Positions 9,873 to 20,620 are shown, numbered from the stretch's first letter. The stretch: 64,000 nt of DNA from Stentor coeruleus (GCA_001970955.1 MPUH01000193.1:1-64000), one strand, 5' to 3'. A program made the numbers and translations. The notes: a model not told the origin generated them from the letters alone.

Positions 9873-11522
9873 ATGGTTGATATAAAAGTTGATTTGACAC
9901 TAGAGTACCCAGTTTCAATCGATAGTATCCTAAGTTTATCTTTCAATGAAGGTAGCTTTAAAGTTGTGTTTCAGTTTATTCTAGATGCTCTACGCAGACA
10001 TGAAGGTAACTTCAAAGCACTAAAGTAATAACTAAGCAGGGACTCACCAAGCAAAAACGATTTCGAAGCCTTGCAAAGAGCTCTAAAAGAAGCCAAAGGA
10101 CAAATCAATGAGCTTCAGCACACAACCTTGGGTCATGAAAATTCCATAAAATCCCAATCCGAAGATATTCAAAAACAAAAACTAACTATCGAAAGCACAA
10201 ACAAAACCTTAGAAAACCTAGCAAAAACTCTTCAAAAACAAGAAAAAACTCTTGAATCCTTCCAACTTGAGCAATTGTCTATTAAGCAAACAACTGAAGA
10301 TCATGAAAAAGTATTAAAAGACCATACAGATAAAATAAGTATGCTAGAAAAGCTTCTCTCACAAATCGGCAACACTTCTGGAACACCTTCTTTTCCTATA
10401 GAAGCACTTCATGACCTTGAAAAAAAAATCTTAACAGTTGACTCTAAGCACACAACAATAGAAGAACATATGAACTCTAAAATACATGAATTAGAAGGAC
10501 TTATAAGATCATTAAGAGATAATATTCATAGAAATACTGAAGATATTAACCAAATTAAAAAAACTTTAGCTAGTCTTGAAGATTCTTTAAAAGCTAAAGT
10601 TGATGTTGTAGATTTCGAAAGATTTAAAAATTTAAGGATGCCTAGTGAGCCAGGAACTGGAAATGTTGATCATTTTGTAAGGATGCTAGAGGAGATGCAG
10701 AAAGAGATAGAAGGGTTGAAAAGGAAGATTGGGGAGATGGGAGGGTTGTCGAGAAGTTTGGAGATTTTGACGAAAAAAGTTAATGATCTAGAGGAGAAAC
10801 TTAGACATAAGATGGACACAAATGAAGTGTTAAGTTTGATTAGTGGGTTAAAAGTTACTGATGGTGGTTCAGGAAAAGATCCTAATATACCGTATATATT
10901 AAAGAAACTAACTGAACTTGAGCAGAAAATCGAAGCTATAATGAAACTTCTTGAAAAACCGCAACCTGACTTCTCTGAACTCTGGAGCCTATACAACGAC
11001 TTACGTGCCTTACTCGACACCAAAGCGAGCTTAGCAGACTTAAAAAGCCTCGAAGAACGTCTTCAAGAAAAAGTTATCGCCGTCTGCGAAGCAATGGGGA
11101 ATAAATTCGCAGATCGAGCAGACACAAAAAAAGCTCTTAAATATCTTGAAACCCTAATCAGAGAGTATTTTGAATTTGGATCTAAAAAACCATCAGGTGA
11201 AGATGCAATGTTTGCTAAAAAACCACTTGGTGGATGGTCTTGTGCATCTTGTGAAACTAATTTAGAAAAACTTAAAGGTATAGCCGCTGCTTATTATTCT
11301 TGGAATAAAATGCCTTATAGAGATCCAAATGATAGAATTGCTAGAGCTGGTCCTGGATTTTCTAGAATGTTGGCGACTATACAGCCAGAAGCTTTAGCAA
11401 GTAGAGTTAAAACAGCAACTAATAAAGCTCCATCACAAGCTGAGGATGATTTTCCCCCAGAACCAAAGACTGCACAGGGTAATAAGAAAATTGTACGGCC
11501 TATGAGTGCTTATCATCATTAA
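9873..11522 (+). CDS. Coiled-coil protein with C-terminal CxxC segment
   Basis: Join 9873..10024 and 10040..11522 gives 544 aa. The first 50 residues (MVDIKVDLTLEYPVSIDSIL onward) are a short globular piece. Long heptad-rich coiled coil then extends from about residue 60 to 430. The C-terminus has a conserved-looking block with GGWSCASCETNL (a CxxC pair), followed by YYSWNKMPYRDPNDRIARAGPGFSRML and a disordered tail. I cannot name the family. The architecture suits a cytoskeletal or ciliary structural protein, which is inference. G-rich and C-rich patches alternate on the coding strand within the gene (for example around 10680-10780 and 10960-11060). Confidence 0.85.
10025..10039 (+). other. 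15-nt intron
   Basis: GTAATAACTAAGCAG. Removing it joins FKALK to DSPSKNDFEALQRAL and places the start at 9873, adding 61 codons before the long open frame. Confidence 0.92.
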
Positions 11523-11762
11523 ATAGAGGTTATTATTAATTTTAGTTGATATAAAGTAGTGGATTTTTATTTTTTATTAGGATTTTAAGCAGGTAAATGG
11601 AAAATAGAATGTTATTTTGATGGAAAAGAGTCAAAGAGGTATGGATAAGGAGGGATGAATTTTGAGATAGGGATAAGAAGTTTTAATGGTGGGTAAAAAT
11701 ATTTATAAAGATTCATTAATAAAAAAATCCAAAGCCCAACTGCAGAAATATAAAACACAAAT

Positions 11763-12773
11763 ATGAAAAAGTTAATAAATGACTACGAATACAAAGTTTT
11801 TACCTTAAACTCTATTGTATCTCGTAAATCGCAAGAACTAAATGAAAGATATAGACGACTAAACATAAGAAAAGTGACGAACTCAGAATCAATAAAAAAC
11901 AGTGAAGAGCGCTTTAGCAAGTTGCTAAAAGAAGAAAACGGCAAAAGGTTTAACAAACGAAGAAGATCAAGTTCATATTTAGAAACAGCAAGAAATGAGG
12001 AACTAGAAAGAAATGTGGTTATTATGGAAATACAGAATCGTATTGGTTTAGAAGACCTAGAGAAACTTAAAGAAACAATTAAAAAAGTAAAGAATAAAGA
12101 AGAGATTATAGAAAGTGATGTATCTGAGATAAGCATAGCATTATTGAAAACTTATAATATATCTTATGAGCTGCAAAAAACAATAATCGAATTACGCAAA
12201 CATAAAAATAAATTCTATGAAGTACTTAAGCCTCAAAGAAATGAAGGAGATAAATTGATAAAAGAACAAAAAAATATAACAACAGGGAAAAACAACCTCA
12301 CCAAAAAAAAAAGCAAACTTTCTGAATTGCAAACAATAGTTGATAACCAAGTTTTAAAATTAAAAAAGCTTGGAGATGATTATGAAGCACTTCTAATACA
12401 AATTAAACAATCTAAAGAATGCTTGAATAATTATAAAAAATTACAAGAAAAAACTGTTGAAAATATCCAAGAAAAAATCATTAAACTTGAACAATTGGTA
12501 GAAAAAGTTAAAACTCAAGAACAGTTGATTGTGCTTAGGACTTCTAAAGTAAGAAATGATTCTAATAATGTATTTAATAAAAGCAAAGATATTTTTGAGC
12601 TTCTCAAAACACTTGATAAAAAGTCTGCAGAAATCTGTCAGCAGATTAAAGAGTCGGAGAAAAAAGCAAGGCAGATACAAGAAAAAATTGTGGAATTTAA
12701 AACACAACAGGAGGAAAAGGAAAGAGTTTCTTACTTTCGTGAAAAGATCATAGAGATTAAAAAAGGGTCGTAG
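11763..12773 (+). CDS. Coiled-coil protein, function unknown
   Basis: 336 aa, starting at the ATG after an A-rich leader (CACAAATATG). Nearly the whole protein is Lys/Glu-rich predicted coiled coil, for example EDLEKLKETIKKVKNKEEIIESDVSEI and QQIKESEKKARQIQEKIVEFKTQQ. No globular domain, signal peptide or membrane segment is visible. It lies downstream of another coiled-coil gene on the same strand, but the two do not look homologous. Possibly a cytoskeletal or basal-body component, which is inference only. Confidence 0.75.
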   Translation: MKKLINDYEYKVFTLNSIVSRKSQELNERYRRLNIRKVTNSESIKNSEERFSKLLKEENGKRFNKRRRSSSYLETARNEELERNVVIMEIQNRIGLEDLEKLKETIKKVKNKEEIIESDVSEISIALLKTYNISYELQKTIIELRKHKNKFYEVLKPQRNEGDKLIKEQKNITTGKNNLTKKKSKLSELQTIVDNQVLKLKKLGDDYEALLIQIKQSKECLNNYKKLQEKTVENIQEKIIKLEQLVEKVKTQEQLIVLRTSKVRNDSNNVFNKSKDIFELLKTLDKKSAEICQQIKESEKKARQIQEKIVEFKTQQEEKERVSYFREKIIEIKKGS

Positions 12774-13223
12774 CGGTGTTAATTTATATACTTTTTGCTT
12801 GCTTTGATAAAAAAATGTTTCCGATAATGGATTCTAGAAAACTAAATTCAATATCGTTGAAGATCAAAAGTATATATTAAACAATAAACACTATAGTATC
12901 AGAGCTTAAGACTTAACTTTTCACTCTTTAGCTTCTTTCAACTATTAATCAATAACCTAATATATAACATTTATAATAATGGTTATAGAAACTAAAAGAT
13001 AAAGGTCTAAAAAACTTAAATATTTCATATCTTTGTAGAAATGACGATAACAAAAGTTTTTAAGGTTTAGAGAGAAGTTTATTATATTGATAAAAATCAG
13101 GTTCAATAATTTTTGTTCATAAAATTTGCATATTTTTTCTTTCAAATTTAAAATATTGTTTAATTCAAAAATGTAACATAGGTTTTATATGATATAAGTA
13201 GTTATGGTTTTGATTTCAAATAA
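12774..13223. other. Intergenic, AT-rich, nothing recognised
   Basis: 450 bp between two plus-strand genes. A 62-codon open stretch on the minus strand (12957-13145) is low-complexity Phe/Leu/Ile/Lys and not convincing. Confidence 0.6.
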
Positions 13224-13649
13224 ATGTCACTTGTACAGGGATTTTTGGTCAGGATTCAAAAGTACTTTGACAGGGGCGTTATTTTAGCATTGCCTGAACG
13301 AAAAAACACAGCGGCGCTAAGTCAATTCGTCCAGGGTATGTTTGAGTTGATGCATTTTTCTGAAGCGTGCTTTGTTAGCATGGCTGTATATTTCGACAGG
13401 TTATTATCCAAAAATAACAGCGTAATAAATCATCTTAACATGACCAGACTGATCTTCATCAGTGGTATTATGGCGATTAAGATGCAAGATGATTTCTCAT
13501 ATAAAAATTCTTACTTTGCGCAAATAAGTGGAGTCCCAAATTATGAAATAAATGATTTAGAAAAAAGTTTCCTACAATGGATTGAATTCTCTTTACTTAT
13601 CAATAGAGAAGAATACGATAAATATTATTCTAGTTTGATTAATTTTTAA
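13224..13649 (+). CDS. PHO80/Pcl-type (P/U-type) cyclin
   Basis: 141 aa, a single cyclin box. Features typical of the PHO80-like family are in order: MHFSEACFVSMAVYFDRLLS (helix 1-2 with the A-x-x-Y-x-DR pattern), NHLNMTRLIFISGIMAIKMQDD (the R-LI-S-M--K--DD block) and YFAQISGVPNYEINDLEKSFLQWIEFSLLI (helices 3-5, G-x-x-x-x-E-x-N-x-LE-x-FL). Such cyclins bind CDKs of the Pho85/CDK5 class. The protein is little more than the cyclin box, so it is a minimal family member. The start context CAAATAAATG matches neighbouring genes. No intron. Confidence 0.88.
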   Translation: MSLVQGFLVRIQKYFDRGVILALPERKNTAALSQFVQGMFELMHFSEACFVSMAVYFDRLLSKNNSVINHLNMTRLIFISGIMAIKMQDDFSYKNSYFAQISGVPNYEINDLEKSFLQWIEFSLLINREEYDKYYSSLINF

Positions 13650-13976
13650 CATAAAAGTTTCGGTAAGAAATTTGAACTGAAAATAATAAAAAGTTAGATT
13701 TTGTATGAAAAAAAGTAATTTGTTTTTACAACCATAATATTTACAGTTAAAAAAACTGTTATTTTAACTGAGATATTCGAAAAAAATACAATAAAAATCT
13801 TTGATAAATCGAATCATCCTTTATATATCCTAGTTTAAAACCTTAAACCCTACTATTTTTAATATAAAAATCTTTAACTCATACCCATCAATCAACAAAA
13901 CTACCTAAAACACATCACAAACTCCCTGATCCTATGAAATTTTACATCAAAACCCTAAAGCCATAATTATATATAA
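13650..13976. other. Intergenic, putative promoter region of CFAP52
   Basis: The half before CFAP52 is markedly C/A-rich on the coding strand and ends in TATATAAATG, the usual start context in this window. Nothing else was recognised. Confidence 0.5.
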
Positions 13977-15845
13977 ATGTCAGCTGATTTCTTAGAACTC
14001 GAGCACGTATTTGGCTATAGTGGTAAATTTCAAAGCACAGTGCACTACCATCCAACCGAGCCTACCATGATAATCTACACAATAGGTTCCCTTATCGTAA
14101 TCGAAGACATAAACAACAAGCATTCTCAATGGTTTCTAAAAGGTCATGACAATGATGTAACATCCCTTTCTATATCCAACAATGGTTATCTTATAGCCTC
14201 AGGTCAAGTAGGTTCTCAATTCCATAAACATCATGAAGCTCCAGTAATAATGTGGAACTATCAAACAAAAGCACCAATTACTCAATTTGGCGGCTTAGTT
14301 GGGAAAATTATCAAAGTTGAATTCAGTAGAGACAGTGCATATCTTTCAGCATTAACAGAAGATGGAAGATTAATAGTATGGGATTGTAGAGATGGTTCAT
14401 CAATATATAACCGTCGAGGTGAGTTTCCTATAACAAGTTTTGCTTGGGGTGCAGTAACAGAATTAAATCAAGGTTTAAGAGGGGCAAATAAGCATAATTC
14501 ATATACATTAGCAGCATGTTATCCAGGACAAGTTGTTGTTAATTCTTTTGATTATGAAATTGCTAGTATGTCATATAAAATAACAACATCAGCTTGTCAA
14601 TTACCAAGTGCAGGAATGTCTAGAGTATATACTTGTGCTGCTTGTGATACAGCAGGAGCTTATTATTTTGCTGGGACTAATAGTGGTGAGATTATAATAT
14701 TCAATATACAAAATAGGGTTTTTAGAGCTAGTATTCCTTTATCAAGTAATGGGATTTTATGTATTTTAGAAACTGGAGGGTATTTATATGTTGGATCTGG
14801 AGATGGGAAAATTAAAAAACTTGTTGGTGGGGATAATAAATGGAGTATTGTGGCTGAAGCTCAATTACCTGGAAAAGTTGTCTCGTTATCGTATGGGAGG
14901 AATGAGATTATTAGTGGGACGTCGCTTGGGTGTATTTTTAGGTTGATGCCTGGAGATTTGACAAATACTTTGCATTCTGAAAGCCCGATTGGTGCTGTTC
15001 GTGATGTGTCGTTTGGATTAAGAAGCGATATGTTCTTAGTAATTGATGCGGCGGGGTTTGCCAGGATCTGGGATAGTTCGGATTATACAGTGATTTTAAG
15101 AGTTGGACCTACTAATAGAGTTGAAGGGTTTAGTTGTGCAGTTGGTGAAGATGGATGCGTACTTACTGGATGGAAAGATGGTTATATCCGATGTTACGAC
15201 CCTCAATCAAGTACTTTACGGTGGGAAATCCCCAACGCACATAAAGGTGCAGTTTCAGCTCTTTTTATTAACTCAAACTACATCCTCTCAGGAGGTGAAG
15301 ATGGTGCCTTAAGAGTTTGGGCTAGAATGTCTCATCAATTATTAGTACAATTTACTGATAACAGAAGAACTTTAACTAGAGTTTTCCCTGATCTCAAATT
15401 AACCAACCTAATCCACTCATCAGGTATTGATAGAATAATCAATACTTATGATTTAAAATTAGAAAGAAGAGTTGTTCATCATGAAATTGGAAGTGGGAAT
15501 ATTCTTGACATGACTCAAAGAAAAGATAATGAATTTGAGCTTATAACTTGTGGAGTTGGCAATGCTATATTGTTTTGGGATTGTGATGAAGCTAACCCTG
15601 TACAGCATATTCCGTTAAGGGTGTCGATAATATCTGTTGAGGTTTCACCTAGTGGGAAATTCCTTGCTGCAGGTTCAGAGACAGGCGAATTGTTTATTTT
15701 TGAAATTGGGAATAATAATCTGGTTTCACAAGGTGCTGTACACTCATCGAAAATTAACCGCTTGAGGTGGAGCCCGGATCAGAAACAAATTGTTACGGTT
15801 AGTGATGATTGCTCGATTGCTCTTTGGAACTTTTATGGACAGTAG
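13977..15845 (+). CDS. CFAP52: CFAP52 (WDR16), ciliary WD40 protein
   Basis: 622 aa, the usual length for CFAP52. It is built of two WD40 propellers. The N-terminus ELEHVFGYSGKFQSTVHYHP and the block LIASGQVGSQFHKHHEAPVIMWNYQTK match the family's diagnostic first-blade region (ASGQ-G-----APVI-W). Further blades end in IVWDCRDG, RIWDSSD, RVWARM and ALWNFYGQ at the C-terminus. In other eukaryotes CFAP52 is an axonemal protein of doublet microtubules, needed for stable cilia. A dedicated ciliary gene suits a ciliate. No intron is needed. Codon use shifts along the gene, with C-ending codons at both ends and T/A-ending in the middle. Confidence 0.95.
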   Translation: MSADFLELEHVFGYSGKFQSTVHYHPTEPTMIIYTIGSLIVIEDINNKHSQWFLKGHDNDVTSLSISNNGYLIASGQVGSQFHKHHEAPVIMWNYQTKAPITQFGGLVGKIIKVEFSRDSAYLSALTEDGRLIVWDCRDGSSIYNRRGEFPITSFAWGAVTELNQGLRGANKHNSYTLAACYPGQVVVNSFDYEIASMSYKITTSACQLPSAGMSRVYTCAACDTAGAYYFAGTNSGEIIIFNIQNRVFRASIPLSSNGILCILETGGYLYVGSGDGKIKKLVGGDNKWSIVAEAQLPGKVVSLSYGRNEIISGTSLGCIFRLMPGDLTNTLHSESPIGAVRDVSFGLRSDMFLVIDAAGFARIWDSSDYTVILRVGPTNRVEGFSCAVGEDGCVLTGWKDGYIRCYDPQSSTLRWEIPNAHKGAVSALFINSNYILSGGEDGALRVWARMSHQLLVQFTDNRRTLTRVFPDLKLTNLIHSSGIDRIINTYDLKLERRVVHHEIGSGNILDMTQRKDNEFELITCGVGNAILFWDCDEANPVQHIPLRVSIISVEVSPSGKFLAAGSETGELFIFEIGNNNLVSQGAVHSSKINRLRWSPDQKQIVTVSDDCSIALWNFYGQ

Positions 15846-17059
15846 ATAATTTATTCTTATTTTTAGGGTAAAATTGAAAATTTATGCTTTTTTTAGTGGA
15901 AGGGTTTAAAAAAGGTGTTTGGTTTTTTTTTTTTTTATTATTATGACGTAAATTGTTAGTTACTTAAAATCTTAATACTTTCTAAATATATTTACATAAG
16001 TAAAAGTAAAAGAAATTTTTTAGATAAAAGGAAATTGTATTTTATAAATAAGGGTCTTGAAAGAAACTGTTTATAAAGATAAAATGAAAACCAGTCAAAA
16101 ATCAATTTTATGATTTTTACTAAGAATCGACTAAATAGATAAGACAAACTTTTGAAGCAACAGAAACCTAGTATTTATCATTTTATATAAAAAAAAGCCT
16201 TCACGTAACCCCACCATCAATTAGTACCCATATACTAAAATCATATACCCCAAATTATTTTACCTTAATATTTTCAAGGCTCAGACGATAAGTTCAAGAA
16301 GTTATTTATACATTCTAAACCCATTTCAAAACTTTTTAATTCTTCACCTATTCCTATAAAAACTTGATCTACCATAACCAAAAGATAACTATAATAATTT
16401 AAATCATAGTTCCAAAGGCCAAGGAAAACATAATCTTTCACTCTTAAGCATCATAATTTAAGACAAAATTAAGAGTCTTTGTTAAATCTTAATAATTAGA
16501 CAAGGTATAACCTGATAAATCTCAATCTAGATTTACTATTATTTTTATCCTTATGACTTTCTATTTACTCAAAAAAGGTTAACTTCAATGCCCATTATAA
16601 AAATCAGGTTTCTCAACAAAAATTATCTAAAATAATTATAGTATCTACTATTTATATCTAAAAATTTATAAAAAAGTCTCTTAAACGATAAAAAAGCATC
16701 TTTGATTATTTTCAGTATCAAGCAAGGCATTTTATAATCAAAATCCACTAGTATCTTAAAGTTTTCTTGCAGATTGAATATTTTTGCATACAAAGGAATT
16801 TTTAATTTAGCCATGCAAAGATTCTTTTAAAAGACTAGATAAAACGAGATGCCTTTAAAAATCACAAATCAAAACCAATTTGAATACAATATTATCAGAC
16901 TATAAACCAATATAAGAATGCCCTAAAAAGTCACATTTCACTCAAATTTGTCTTTAACAAAAATCAGTCTTTATCCTAGCTCATAATACTCTTCCTACAA
17001 TTTCCTACAAGATCATAAATTATTAAAACCATATAAACAAGAATCGAAATTGAAAGTAA
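15846..17059. other. Intergenic 1.2 kb, no gene seen
   Basis: G/T-rich just after CFAP52, then C/A-rich on the + strand from about 16160 toward the phosphatase gene. A 63-codon minus-strand open stretch (16623-16814) shows no domain and is rejected. No tRNA-like or repeat structure was seen. Confidence 0.6.
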
Positions 17060-17581
17060 ATGATTAATAAGCCTTCACTAGTTGTACATGAGAAGTTGAA
17101 ATTCCTAATAACAGACGCTCCAGCTCGAGAAAATGCTGAAGAGTATGCAATGCATTTAGCGAGTGTTGGAGTGAAAAACCTTGTAAGAGCGTGTGAGGGT
17201 AATTATGATGAATGGGTGTTTGAAAGGGAAGGCATCAAAATTCATGTAATTTCTAGGCAGGACTTGTATTTTCAAGACGGCACAGTTCCTTCAAGATCAA
17301 AAATCTCTATGTGGCTTAGTCTTATCAAAGAAACTTTTATTGAGAATTGCTCAGAGACTTCAGAGCGCGAATATATCGCTGTTCATTGTTTGTCTGGCTT
17401 AGGAAGGGCTCCTGTACTTGTTGGTATTGCTTTGATTGAATATGGAGTTGATTCTTATAATGCAATTAGTACAATTAGGAAAAATAGACCTGGAGCTTTA
17501 AATTCACATCAAGTAAAACTCCTTTTAAATTACAGAAGGACTAAAGTTTTCAATCAAACTTCTTGTTGTGTTATTTACTAA
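17060..17581 (+). CDS. PTP4A: PRL-type (PTP4A) prenylated tyrosine phosphatase
   Basis: 173 aa, the typical PRL length. The active-site loop is HCLSGLGRAP with nucleophile Cys110 and Arg116, matching the PRL signature H-C-x-x-G-L-G-R-A-P. The upstream LKFLITDAPARENAEEYAMHLASVGVKNLVRACE matches the PRL N-terminal fold. The C-terminus CCVIY ends in a CaaX box (CVIY), so farnesylation and membrane attachment are expected. Known PRLs also bind CNNM magnesium transporters; whether this one does cannot be read here. The general-acid Asp of the WPD-equivalent loop is probably in the SRQDLYFQDG region, which I am less sure about. Confidence 0.93.
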   Translation: MINKPSLVVHEKLKFLITDAPARENAEEYAMHLASVGVKNLVRACEGNYDEWVFEREGIKIHVISRQDLYFQDGTVPSRSKISMWLSLIKETFIENCSETSEREYIAVHCLSGLGRAPVLVGIALIEYGVDSYNAISTIRKNRPGALNSHQVKLLLNYRRTKVFNQTSCCVIY

Positions 17582-17931
17582 ATTCTGGTTTTGAGCTTTA
17601 AAGTAATAGTATCAACTTGTCATATGTTGCTTTGCATTTTTATTAGTAGAATGATTTTTTTTCATTAGTTTTAAGCTTTTTAGATTTAGGATTGTGTTAA
17701 AATGCGTTATGTGTTTTTAGTAGGATTATTTTTATAATGAGACATATGAGAATTGTATGTTTTTTAAAATAGTTGTATTGATAAATATATTTTTGGGAAT
17801 ATTTTATAAGAAGATGTTGATGAGTTGTATATTACAAATATATATAAATTTAAGCAGGAGTTAAGGTAAAAAAACTAAAAATTTGGGAAATTATTGGTAT
17901 ATTTCCATAAAAAAGCACATATTTGTTTATA
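17582..17931. other. Intergenic, nothing recognised
   Basis: 350 bp, G/T-rich on the + strand after the phosphatase gene, ending in an A/T-rich leader before the next start. No ORF or RNA gene. Confidence 0.6.
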
Positions 17932-19851
17932 ATGTATACTAATCGAGGATTTTATCATAGAACTTATGGAAAAAACGTAAGCCCACGACCAAAATACGAC
18001 CTTCATTTACCAAAAGTCTCTTACTACAATTCTCCAAGCACAACATTTTCACCAATTTTACAATCAACTAAAGCTATAAGAGATGTTGTTAAAGATTACC
18101 AATCTTCATCACCTTTACTTCATAAATACAATGATAATATTTTTGCTAGCAGTAACACTTATAGATCTCCTAATCTATCTGTATCAAAAAGCTATCAAAA
18201 TGTTAGTATTTATGAAAATTCAAAATCTCCTGGATCCAAAAAACAAGATCAAGGTATTTCAATTCAAGCAAATCATTTGTCTTATACAATTTTTGAGATA
18301 TATGGTGGTGGGTATTCAGGCAATACTAGCTACGGATCGGCATCAGGTATTGGTTTTCTCATAACAAAATCCTTAGCATTAACAGCAAACTCCGTAATCC
18401 CAAACGAAAATGTAGCAAAAAAATGTTTTTGCCGATTCTTTGACAACTTCTATGAAACCTACTCTTTTGATCCAAACCTATTCTTCTACACTAACAACGA
18501 CCTAAATTTCACAATCCTCGGTTTTAAACAAAACTCCGAAAACAAAAGACCAAGAGTCCCCCTTGAATTCCGTGAAGAGTTCGTTTTGAAACCAGGGGAC
18601 TTTATATCATATCCTAATTCAGGCCATACAGGAAAAAATGTTACAATCGTAGAATCCGTAACTTTTAATTACACTGCAAGTTCAAACATTTTACCAGGGA
18701 TGCCGATTTTCACAACAGATTGGCATATTCAAGGCATTCATCATACTTGTACATCAAGTTATCATTTTAATCAAGCTACTCGTATAGACGCTATTTGTCA
18801 TACAATTTTAACAGTTAGATCTATATCAACCCATCCTGAACTTGATCTTTTACTAACTGATTATATAGCCACAAATGCTCGAGATGATTCAAAAACTGAT
18901 GAAGGAAGATATATTTATTGGCTTGAATGGTATAATAAAAATATATATAGATATGATATATCATTAGATCGATGGAACAAACTAAGGATTTCAAATCTTA
19001 ATGAATTTCTTATAAATGAAAACAAAGACTGGGGTTTTAATTGGGGTAGTAGGATTATTTATGTCCCAGGAAGGATTTTTATAATAGGAGGGATAGGTAA
19101 GGAGATTAGTAGTACAAAATCTGATGTTTATGAGTTTTTAACAGAGAAAAAAGAAATTTATAGGAAAAAAGATATGAGTGAAAGACGTGAAGGTCCTGCG
19201 CTTATATACAAACATGGGTTTATTTATGTTTTAGGGGGAAAATATGGTTATACAACATGTGAAAAATATTCTATAAATGAAGACAAATGGGAAAACTTAA
19301 CATCGATGAATTATGGGAGATATGAACCAGTTGCTGTTTTAATGGAATATGATAGGTTTATATATGTTATTGGAGGATTTCCTCAAGAAAATGTTGGAAA
19401 GTCTATAGAAAAATATAGTTTTGTAGAAGATAAGTGGGTGTTATTAACTTTAAGTTTACCTTATCCTATTGTACACCCTGGAGTTTTTCCTATAACAGGT
19501 AAAAAAATTGCCCTTTTCGGGGGAAGATTTTGTAGGGCTGTTGTTGTTGTTGAGCTTGCTGAAGAAAATTTAAGTAAAAACGCTGATTCGATATATCAAG
19601 ATAATATTAAAGTATATGAAATTGATACTTTAAATGAACAAATTGAAACTGTTTATCCTGTTGTGTTGTTTAAAAGAGATAATAAACTTTTTGTATTGAA
19701 GTCACAAGAAGGTGCAGCACCACAGGTTATGTTTTATTATCTTAAGAACTTAATGAAAGCTCCAAATGAAGTTCAGGAGATTAAAAGAGTTGTAAAACTA
19801 CCACCGCTTGTTGCTAAAGCTAGTGAAGTTGCCGTTTACTCCGTAAACTAA
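17932..19851 (+). CDS. Degenerate trypsin-like domain fused to kelch propeller
   Basis: 639 aa from the ATG at 17932. Residues 1-115 are Ser/Tyr-rich and disordered. Residues about 125-300 resemble a chymotrypsin-fold peptidase: ASGIGFLITKSLALTAN aligns with the G-x-G-F-x-I-x---x-L-T--H block, and SNILPGMPIFTTDWHIQGIHH with the G-x-S-G-x-P-x-F---W-x-x--GIHH block. The catalytic His (in TAxH) and Ser (in GxSG) positions do not carry His or Ser, so it is probably inactive. Residues about 340-590 hold kelch repeats (FIIGGIGKE, IYVLGGKYGYTTCEKYS, IYVIGGFPQ, IALFGGRF). A binding or scaffolding role is likely; the partner is unknown. Confidence 0.8.
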   Translation: MYTNRGFYHRTYGKNVSPRPKYDLHLPKVSYYNSPSTTFSPILQSTKAIRDVVKDYQSSSPLLHKYNDNIFASSNTYRSPNLSVSKSYQNVSIYENSKSPGSKKQDQGISIQANHLSYTIFEIYGGGYSGNTSYGSASGIGFLITKSLALTANSVIPNENVAKKCFCRFFDNFYETYSFDPNLFFYTNNDLNFTILGFKQNSENKRPRVPLEFREEFVLKPGDFISYPNSGHTGKNVTIVESVTFNYTASSNILPGMPIFTTDWHIQGIHHTCTSSYHFNQATRIDAICHTILTVRSISTHPELDLLLTDYIATNARDDSKTDEGRYIYWLEWYNKNIYRYDISLDRWNKLRISNLNEFLINENKDWGFNWGSRIIYVPGRIFIIGGIGKEISSTKSDVYEFLTEKKEIYRKKDMSERREGPALIYKHGFIYVLGGKYGYTTCEKYSINEDKWENLTSMNYGRYEPVAVLMEYDRFIYVIGGFPQENVGKSIEKYSFVEDKWVLLTLSLPYPIVHPGVFPITGKKIALFGGRFCRAVVVVELAEENLSKNADSIYQDNIKVYEIDTLNEQIETVYPVVLFKRDNKLFVLKSQEGAAPQVMFYYLKNLMKAPNEVQEIKRVVKLPPLVAKASEVAVYSVN

Positions 19852-19939
19852 GGGGTTTTTGAAGTTTTCCTAAATGCTTTTTGATTTTAAAATAAAAAAT
19901 GTTAGAAGGTGTGGAAGGAAGAAGTAATAACTAAGTTAT

Positions 19940-20620
19940 CTAAAGTGGTCTTGATGGTCTTGTTTCAAGATAAGTCTTTAAACTTTGAGAAGAAGCTAAA
20001 AGTCTATGGGCCCAAGCTTTGAGTTTTGGAGCTTTATCAGTCAAAATATGCTCGTAGTTACCTTTCATTTCGTTCCTTAAGAAAACATCGTGAACAAAGT
20101 GGAAGACTTCAAAATCAGCTAGACTTACAGCGTTGCCTACGAACCAACCATTTCCACCTTGATTCTGACAGAGTCTGTGCTCGATTTTTTCAAGCCACCA
20201 AGGTATATCTTCAGAGAAATACTTTCTAAGACCATCCATATCCTTTTTGAAGAATAATGGAATTATATCATTGTTAATCCCTTCTTTAACGTCGCAAATT
20301 GATTCAACCATATAAGCAGCTTTCGGGTCATTTGGATAGTAGTTAAACTTGCGGCAAATGTATCTTGCTATGGCACGACTTTCAACAAGCTTGTGGCCAT
20401 CTATTTCTAAGCATGGCAAAGCTCCAAATTCAGCCAGTCCTGAACTTCTTAGAGCGGGCCACTTATCTTGTTGTATTTTATGATCGGAGTATGAAGCTCC
20501 ATGATACTGAAGTATCATACGGATAACTTCTCCACGACCATAAATGTCAAAATAGTGCAATGTAATATTGTTAGTAGAGGTTACATGCTCAGCATTATTT
20601 TTTGATCCACCACAGCCCAT
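19940..20620 (-). CDS. Glutathione S-transferase (sigma-like) with N-terminal lipidation motif
   Basis: 226 aa. The thioredoxin-fold domain carries the catalytic Tyr in ITLHYFDIYGRGEVIRMIL, the cis-Pro motif GALPCLEIDGH and the glutathione-binding ESRAIARYI (S/T in the QS/ES position). An all-helical C-terminal domain follows (NGWFVGNAVSLADFEVFHFV with the N-capping S-x-A-D). The expected activity is glutathione conjugation or isomerisation. Unusually it begins MGCGGSKNN: Gly2, Cys3 and Ser6 fit N-myristoylation plus palmitoylation, so membrane attachment is likely. The extension adds about 18 residues before the normal GST start. Convergent with the kelch gene, 88 bp apart. Confidence 0.92.
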   Translation of the reverse strand: MGCGGSKNNAEHVTSTNNITLHYFDIYGRGEVIRMILQYHGASYSDHKIQQDKWPALRSSGLAEFGALPCLEIDGHKLVESRAIARYICRKFNYYPNDPKAAYMVESICDVKEGINNDIIPLFFKKDMDGLRKYFSEDIPWWLEKIEHRLCQNQGGNGWFVGNAVSLADFEVFHFVHDVFLRNEMKGNYEHILTDKAPKLKAWAHRLLASSQSLKTYLETRPSRPL

